Below are positions 4,853 through 8,626 of a stretch of 8,626 nucleotides of DNA, one piece after another; the stretch's first letter is position 1, and every line of letters starts with the position of its first letter. Under the pieces are notes generated by a model. It saw nothing but the letters and a program-made list of their open reading frames with translations. It had not been told where the DNA came from and ran no database searches. Source of the DNA: DATCLS01 sp036563805 (GTDB lineage Bacteria; Actinomycetota; Acidimicrobiia; Acidimicrobiales; VFJN01); assembly GCA_036563805.1 (NCBI GenBank), contig DATCLS010000087.1, positions 1-8,626 of the forward strand, read 5' to 3'. The position numbers and the translations under genes were made by a program.

Positions 4853-7159
4853 TCACGCCTCGACCTCCGCGGCCTCCACGGCGTCGACGGCCAACGCCAC
4901 CCGCTGGGACCCGAGCGGCGCGCCCGCCTGGTGGGCCGACACCATGGCGCTCTCGTCCGGCCCGTCCACCGTCACGCCGATCGAGACCGACGTGCGTCCG
5001 CCGGCGGCCGGCGCCGGGACCGTGCACGTGACGGTTTGCCCGGACGCCTGGCAGCTCGCGTCGAGAGAGCCGACGTGGGCGCCGCCGCTCAGCTCGATCG
5101 TCAGCTGGACCGGGGCCGTCTCGACCGGGCCCGATCCGGACGCGCTGGACACCGTGGCCGTGAGCGTGCCCCCCGTCGCCGAGCCGGCGGACCAGCCCAC
5201 CTGCCAGGAGGCCAGCTCGGGGTCCGGATCGGGCGGCGGCTCGGTCGTCGGCGTGGTGGTCGTGGGGGTGGGCCGGCCGGGCGACGGCGCCTCGCCGCTG
5301 GGCGTCGACGGCCGCGGTGGGCGGTCGCCGTCGGGGCGGGTGGCGGCGGCCGGTGACGCCGGGCGGGCGTCGTCCGCGTCGTCGTCTTCGTCCTCGTCAG
5401 CCGCGGCGCGCTCGTCGTCCGGGACGGTCGTGGTGGGCGCGTCCTCCTCGTCCTGCGGCGCGGGCGGCCGCTGGTCGTCGGAACCCCGGTCGACGACGCC
5501 GGACCCGCCGCCCGGGGACAGCGGCTCCCCGCCCACGGGGTCGAGCGGGCTGGGCCCGCCGTCGTCGCGGGTCATGGCCGTGCCGACGACGGCCAGCGCG
5601 GCGACCAGGACCGTGGCCGCGGCGGCGCCCCCGAGGCGGGGCGCCAGCCCGCCGCCCCACGGGCCGCCGTCGCGCTCGTCGTCGTTATGGCCGTCGCCGA
5701 CCCCGCCGTCGGTGCCGGCCCCGGACCCGGTGCCCCCGCTCGAGGACGGGCGGGCGACGACCGTCGGGCCGGTGGCGTAGGCGCCGCTGCGACGGGGGCG
5801 GCGGTCGGCGGCCGGCGGATCGCCGGTGACCTCGACGACCGCCAGCTGGCCGCTCACGCCCAGCGGGCGGGGCACCCCTGACCGCCCGGCGGGGGTCGGG
5901 AAGTACGGGACGACCAGCCGCGCCAGCAGCTCCTCGACCGTGTCGAGGGCGGCGACCAGGTCGCGGCACGAGTCGCAGCGGGACAGGTGGTCGCGGACGC
6001 CGTCGGCCGCCTCGGCGTCCAGCGCCCCGCGGCGGTGGGCGGCCAGGCGGGCCCGGTGGGGTTCGCACGCCGGCCGGGGCGCGGCGTCGAGGTGGGCCTG
6101 GAGGTAGGCCTGGCGCAGCTTGCCGGCCGCGTAGCGGGCGATGGGGGCGGCCACCGAGGTGGTGACGCCCAGGGCCCGGGCCAGGTCGGCGGCGTCGCCG
6201 CCCAGGACGACCGTGTGCCACAGCGGGACCTGCCACCGGTCGGGCAGCGACTCGAACGCCCGGGTGATCATGACGCGGTCGGCGCCGCCCAGCGCCGGGT
6301 AGTGGGCCACGGCGGCCACGGGTTCCGGCACCGCCGGCCACTCGGGCTCCGCGGACGGCGCCGTCGTCGACCTGGCGGTGCGGTGCGCGCCTCCGGCGGC
6401 CGGGCCGGGGATCGTCGTGGCGGGCACGATCACCGCGTCCGGGCGGGCGGCGGGCGCCGCGGCGGCGTCAGAGGTGGGGACCGGTCCCGTCGTCCCGGGC
6501 GCAGCGCCAGCGCCCGGCGCGTCCGGCGTCGGGGCTGGGGCGGCCGATGCGCCCCGGGTCGGCGCGTCCGGCGTCGTGCCGGCGGCCGCCGCCCCGGTGC
6601 CCCCGGACGCGGGTGGCGGCGCCGGGCGGGCGTCTGCGTCGATGATCGTGCGGGCGGCCGGCCTGACCGGGGTCTCGCCCGCCTCGGCACCGGAAGGCGG
6701 GGCGATGGCGATCGTGCGGGCCGGCGCGCCGCCCGGGGCCGCCGGGCCCGGGCCCCCAGCCGCAGAATCCTCAGCCGCAGTGTCCCCAGCCGCAGTGTCC
6801 CCAGCCGCAGAAGCACCAGTTGCAGAATCCCCAGCTGCCGAGCCGTGCCCGTCCCCGGGCCCGCCGCCGACCTCGGCGCCGGCTCCGGCCTCCGACCCCG
6901 CCGCCACGGCCCGTCCGTGCACGGTGGCGAACAGGTAGGCGCGGAACGCCTCGGTCGGCCCCGACCGCCGCCGCAGGTGGGCCACCACCTCGGCGAAGGT
7001 GGCGTCGACGAGGTCGTCGGCCTCGCCGCCGTGCCGGTAGCTCGTGGCCAGCCGGTGGACGGCGGGGTAGTGGCGGCGGTACAGGGCGGTGAACGCCGCC
7101 TCGTCGCCTTGGCGTGCTCGATCGAGCAGCTCGGCGTCGGTGAGCTCGGTGACGACCAT
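4853..7159 (-). CDS. Membrane-tethered ECF sigma factor fusion with long low-complexity insertion (paralogue 2)
   Basis: The 768-residue paralogue has the same order of parts as its downstream neighbour. Sigma region 2 is at about 9-85 (GDEAAF, EADDLVDATF, RAYLFATVHGRA). Region 4 is at about 287-352 (AFESLPDRWQVPLWHT ... GKLRQAYLQAHL). A zinc-finger anti-sigma-like segment has Cys365, His391, Cys395 and Cys398. Basic residues precede a single membrane segment (about 511-529). An exported Asp/Glu- and Thr/Pro-rich stalk (530-648) leads to a beta-rich domain (650-765) with Cys703 and Cys712. Between regions 2 and 4 lies an Ala/Pro/Gly/Thr-rich insertion of about 190 residues (86-275); the neighbour has only about 30 residues there. 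The helix-turn-helix (DLARALGVTTSVAAPIARYA) is less canonical than the neighbour's. The start is supported by alignment of VVTELTDAELL with the neighbour's PVTALSDAELL. GGAG lies only 3 bases upstream. DNA-binding ability is uncertain. Confidence 0.8.
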   Translation of the reverse strand: MVVTELTDAELLDRARQGDEAAFTALYRRHYPAVHRLATSYRHGGEADDLVDATFAEVVAHLRRRSGPTEAFRAYLFATVHGRAVAAGSEAGAGAEVGGGPGDGHGSAAGDSATGASAAGDTAAGDTAAEDSAAGGPGPAAPGGAPARTIAIAPPSGAEAGETPVRPAARTIIDADARPAPPPASGGTGAAAAGTTPDAPTRGASAAPAPTPDAPGAGAAPGTTGPVPTSDAAAAPAARPDAVIVPATTIPGPAAGGAHRTARSTTAPSAEPEWPAVPEPVAAVAHYPALGGADRVMITRAFESLPDRWQVPLWHTVVLGGDAADLARALGVTTSVAAPIARYAAGKLRQAYLQAHLDAAPRPACEPHRARLAAHRRGALDAEAADGVRDHLSRCDSCRDLVAALDTVEELLARLVVPYFPTPAGRSGVPRPLGVSGQLAVVEVTGDPPAADRRPRRSGAYATGPTVVARPSSSGGTGSGAGTDGGVGDGHNDDERDGGPWGGGLAPRLGGAAAATVLVAALAVVGTAMTRDDGGPSPLDPVGGEPLSPGGGSGVVDRGSDDQRPPAPQDEEDAPTTTVPDDERAAADEDEDDDADDARPASPAAATRPDGDRPPRPSTPSGEAPSPGRPTPTTTTPTTEPPPDPDPELASWQVGWSAGSATGGTLTATVSSASGSGPVETAPVQLTIELSGGAHVGSLDASCQASGQTVTCTVPAPAAGGRTSVSIGVTVDGPDESAMVSAHQAGAPLGSQRVALAVDAVEAAEVEA
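6755..6829 (-). repeat. 15-bp tandem repeat encoding a pentapeptide repeat
   Basis: Five consecutive 15-bp units (consensus on + strand CCCCAGCCGCAGTGT) encode residues 111-135 as DSATG, ASAAG, DTAAG, DTAAE, DSAAG. The two central units are almost identical, typical of replication slippage. Many codons end in T (TCT, ACT, GCT), unlike the G/C-ending codons on either side. It lies inside the inter-domain insertion of paralogue 2. Confidence 0.85.
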
Positions 7160-7213
7160 GGACTCCGGGGTGACGGGCTCCGGTGAGGCGTGGCCCCCAG
7201 CGGGCCGGCCCCC

Positions 7214-7222
7214 GAGTCTGGC
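7214..7222 (-). promoter_or_regulatory. Shared upstream motif B of paralogue 2 (GAGTCTGGC on + strand)
   Basis: Identical to 4250-4258 upstream of paralogue 1 and 54 bases before this start codon. The gap to motif A is 11 bases here against 20 in paralogue 1, a difference of about one helical turn. Confidence 0.35.
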
Positions 7223-7233
7223 CGAAGGAAACG

Positions 7234-7241
7234 AGTGTTAC
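7234..7241 (-). promoter_or_regulatory. Shared upstream motif A of paralogue 2 (GTAACACT on the coding strand)
   Basis: Identical to the motif upstream of paralogue 1 and placed 74 bases before the start codon. ACTGGT flanks it here and overlaps it there, so the similarity extends a little beyond eight bases. It may be part of an ECF-type promoter or a common operator. Confidence 0.4.
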
Positions 7242-7252
7242 CAGTGGGCGGT

Positions 7253-7309
7253 CTGACCTGCGGAAACGCACTTCCGGTACGCAAGAACCGCGCTTCAATC
7301 GCAGGTCAG
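7253..7309 (-). ncRNA. 57-nt imperfect hairpin, candidate structured RNA or regulatory element
   Basis: CTGACCTGCG (7253-7262) and CGCAGGTCAG (7300-7309) are perfect 10-bp inverted repeats. Read as minus-strand RNA, a 3-base bulge (7297-7299) is followed by an 8-bp stem (7289-7296 with 7263-7270, including two G-U pairs). Then come a G/G mismatch and a 4-bp stem (7284-7287 with 7272-7275). The wobble pairs become A/C mismatches on the other strand, so the fold favours minus-strand RNA, the strand of both flanking genes. No T-run follows, so it is not an obvious terminator. It could be a leader element of the sigma mRNA, a small RNA, a processing signal of the upstream mRNA or a DNA operator. 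No known family is recognised. Confidence 0.4.
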
Positions 7310-7335
7310 GCGTGGCATGCGCCACAGGGGAGCAC

Positions 7336-7371
7336 AGGGGGCGGCCCGACGAGATCCTCGGGCCGCCCCCT
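7336..7371 (-). terminator. Strong GC hairpin terminating the Fe-S oxidoreductase gene
   Basis: Positions 7336-7349 and 7358-7371 form a perfect 14-bp stem (AGGGGGCGGCCCGA with its complement) around an 8-base loop, starting 24 bases after the stop codon of the minus-strand Fe-S gene. There is no T-run on either side, as in many GC-rich actinobacterial terminators. Confidence 0.7.
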
Positions 7372-7395
7372 CGGGTCCCTCAGTCCCCGGGGCCC

Positions 7396-8626
7396 TCAGT
7401 CGTTGAGCGACTCCAGCCCGGTGGGGGCGGTGAGCCGGCGCTCGTCGCGCTCCTCGAGCGCTTCGAGGAGATGCATCGAGATGTCCGCGACCTTCACCTC
7501 GTCGTCGTCCTTGCCGGCCGCCTTGGCGCCGTCGTCGATCATCACGTAGCAGAACGGGCAGGCGGTCGCGATGCGGGAGGCGCCGGTGGCGATCAGCTCC
7601 TGGCTGCGCTCGTCGTTGACCTTCTTGCCGATCGTCTCTTCCATCCACATGCGGGCGCCACCGGCGCCGCAGCACATGCCCCGCGTGCCGTTGCGGCTTG
7701 CCTCGACGACCTCGATGCCGCCGAGCGACCCGATGACCCGCCGGGGGGCCAGGTACACGTCGTTGTGGCGGCCCAGGTAGCAGGAGTCGTGGTAGACGAC
7801 CCGCTCCTCGAGGCGGGCGTCGCTCATGTCGAGCCGGCCCTCCTCGATGAGCCAGTCGAGCAGCTGGCTGTGGTGGATGACCTCGTAGTTGCCGCCCAGC
7901 TGCGGGTACTCGTTGCCGAGCGTGTTGAAGCAGTGGGGGCACTGGGTGACGATCTTCCGCACGCCCATGCCGTTGAGCGTCTCGACGTTCTGCATGGCGA
8001 GCATCTGGAAGATGTACTCGTTGCCTGAGCGGCGGGCGGGGTCGCCGGTGCAGTTCTCGGACGGGCCGAGGATGGCGAAGTCGAGGCCGGCCCGCTGCAT
8101 GAGCTTGGCCATGGCCACCGACACCTTCTGGTTCTTGTCGTCGAAGCTGCCGGCGCAGCCGACCCAGTAGAGGTACTCGTGGTCGAACGAGTCGCCGGGC
8201 TCGACGATCGGAATGCCGTCGAGCTTGGCCGCCCAGCTGGCCCGCTCGCTCTGGGACATGCCCCACGGGTTGCCCGAGTTCTCCATCGACCGGTAGGCGT
8301 TGCCCAGCTCGGTCGGGAAGTTCGACTCCATGAGCGACAGGTAGCGCCGCATGTCGAGGATCTTGTCGAGGATCTCGATGTTGACCGGGCACACCTCGTC
8401 GCAGGCCTTGCACGACGTGCACGACCAGATCTCTTCGGGCGTGATCCGCTCGAACAGCGAGTTCGCGCTGACCGTGATCTCGGGCACGGTGCCAAGCGGC
8501 GGCGACACCGGCGGGTTGCCGGTAGCCGCCATGACCTCGCCGCTCTTCAGGACGATCTCGCGCGGGTCGAGCGGCTTGCCCGTCGCGTGCGCGGGGCAGA
8601 CGCTCGTGCACCGACCGCACATGGTG
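7396..8626 (-). CDS. Fe-S oxidoreductase with two 4Fe-4S and two CCG domains (HdrD/GlpC-like), 5' end outside window
   Basis: About 409 C-terminal residues are visible and the frame stays open past the right edge. Counting from the ATG at 8620-8622, two 4Fe-4S motifs (CGRCTSVCP at 2-10 and CTSCKACDEVCP at 68-79) precede two cysteine-rich CCG domains. The first CCG domain has GC156, NC191TGD, and C228PHC231. The second has C281, CC317-318GAGG and C355PFC358. The base before Thr-Met is C, consistent with a Cys codon completing CxxCGRC, so this Met is probably internal. This order matches heterodisulfide-reductase-related proteins and the C-terminal half of the mycobacterial Rv0338c type, whose N-terminal part is membrane-embedded. 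It probably moves electrons between a quinone pool or flavoprotein and an unknown partner. The first CCG domain has a single Cys where the classic motif has CC, which I recall as usual in this subfamily. Substrate unknown. Confidence 0.85.
   Translation of the reverse strand, partial: TMCGRCTSVCPAHATGKPLDPREIVLKSGEVMAATGNPPVSPPLGTVPEITVSANSLFERITPEEIWSCTSCKACDEVCPVNIEILDKILDMRRYLSLMESNFPTELGNAYRSMENSGNPWGMSQSERASWAAKLDGIPIVEPGDSFDHEYLYWVGCAGSFDDKNQKVSVAMAKLMQRAGLDFAILGPSENCTGDPARRSGNEYIFQMLAMQNVETLNGMGVRKIVTQCPHCFNTLGNEYPQLGGNYEVIHHSQLLDWLIEEGRLDMSDARLEERVVYHDSCYLGRHNDVYLAPRRVIGSLGGIEVVEASRNGTRGMCCGAGGARMWMEETIGKKVNDERSQELIATGASRIATACPFCYVMIDDGAKAAGKDDDEVKVADISMHLLEALEERDERRLTAPTGLESLND

Noticed and set aside
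4392..4853. 153-codon minus frame whose ATG overlaps the paralogue 2 stop codon (TGATG)
   Set aside because: The overlap looks like translational coupling, but about a quarter of the first 33 codons end in A or T, against very few in true genes here. The protein is generic Ala/Arg/Gly/Ser without motifs.
6755..6829. Possible CRISPR array
   Set aside because: Units are 15 bp, contiguous without spacers, and in frame within a coding sequence.
5987..7186. Long plus-strand frame antisense to paralogue 2
   Set aside because: It includes a run of repeated SRSVPSR-type residues that is simply the complement of the 15-bp repeat and its surroundings. The true frame is on the minus strand.
7253..7309. 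Integron attC site
   Set aside because: The inverted repeat lacks the expected RYYYAAC and GTTRRRY core sequences, and no integrase or cassette is nearby.

Overview
The window is very GC-rich DNA whose real genes end almost every codon in G or C. The bifunctional-type dCTP deaminase, the MurA-type protein with an actinobacterial insert, the promoter-proximal start codons without Shine-Dalgarno sites and the fused sigma/anti-sigma proteins all point to an actinobacterium. An acidimicrobial (Iamia-like) lineage is a guess from overall flavour. The window is chromosomal and mostly ordinary on the left. The right half holds an unusual pair of regulators.

Left block (1-2590): the 3' end of a small membrane-protein gene (+) converges on murA (-) across a GC hairpin. 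The MurA-like enzyme makes the first committed peptidoglycan precursor and carries Asp where most MurA enzymes have the catalytic Cys, which predicts fosfomycin insensitivity. A 284-bp spacer follows, then tRNA-Gly(CCC) on the minus strand with its own terminator and -10 box. Divergent from it is dcd (+), which starts with GTG exactly where a leaderless transcript would begin.

Central block (2591-7395): two tandem minus-strand paralogues (545 and 768 aa). Each fuses, in one chain, an ECF sigma factor (regions 2 and 4), a zinc-finger anti-sigma-like segment (C...HxxxCxxC), at least one membrane segment, a Thr/Pro-rich stalk and an exported beta-rich domain with a Cys pair. They look like membrane-tethered sigma factors that would need proteolytic release to act. 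The second has a roughly 190-residue low-complexity insertion between sigma regions 2 and 4, containing a 15-bp tandem repeat with atypical codons. Both genes share two exact upstream motifs (AGTGTTAC and GAGTCTGGC on the + strand), which suggests co- or auto-regulation. A 57-nt imperfect hairpin that pairs better as minus-strand RNA lies upstream of the second gene. The 623-bp gap between the two genes holds hairpins but no gene I can support.

Right block (7396-8626): the C-terminal part of a two-ferredoxin-cluster, two-CCG-domain Fe-S oxidoreductase (HdrD/GlpC-like, reminiscent of mycobacterial Rv0338c). It runs off the right edge and ends in a perfect 14-bp terminator-type hairpin.

The most interesting content is the paired one-piece sigma/anti-sigma membrane proteins, their shared upstream motifs and the associated structured element. 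I see no mobile element, CRISPR array or phage gene.
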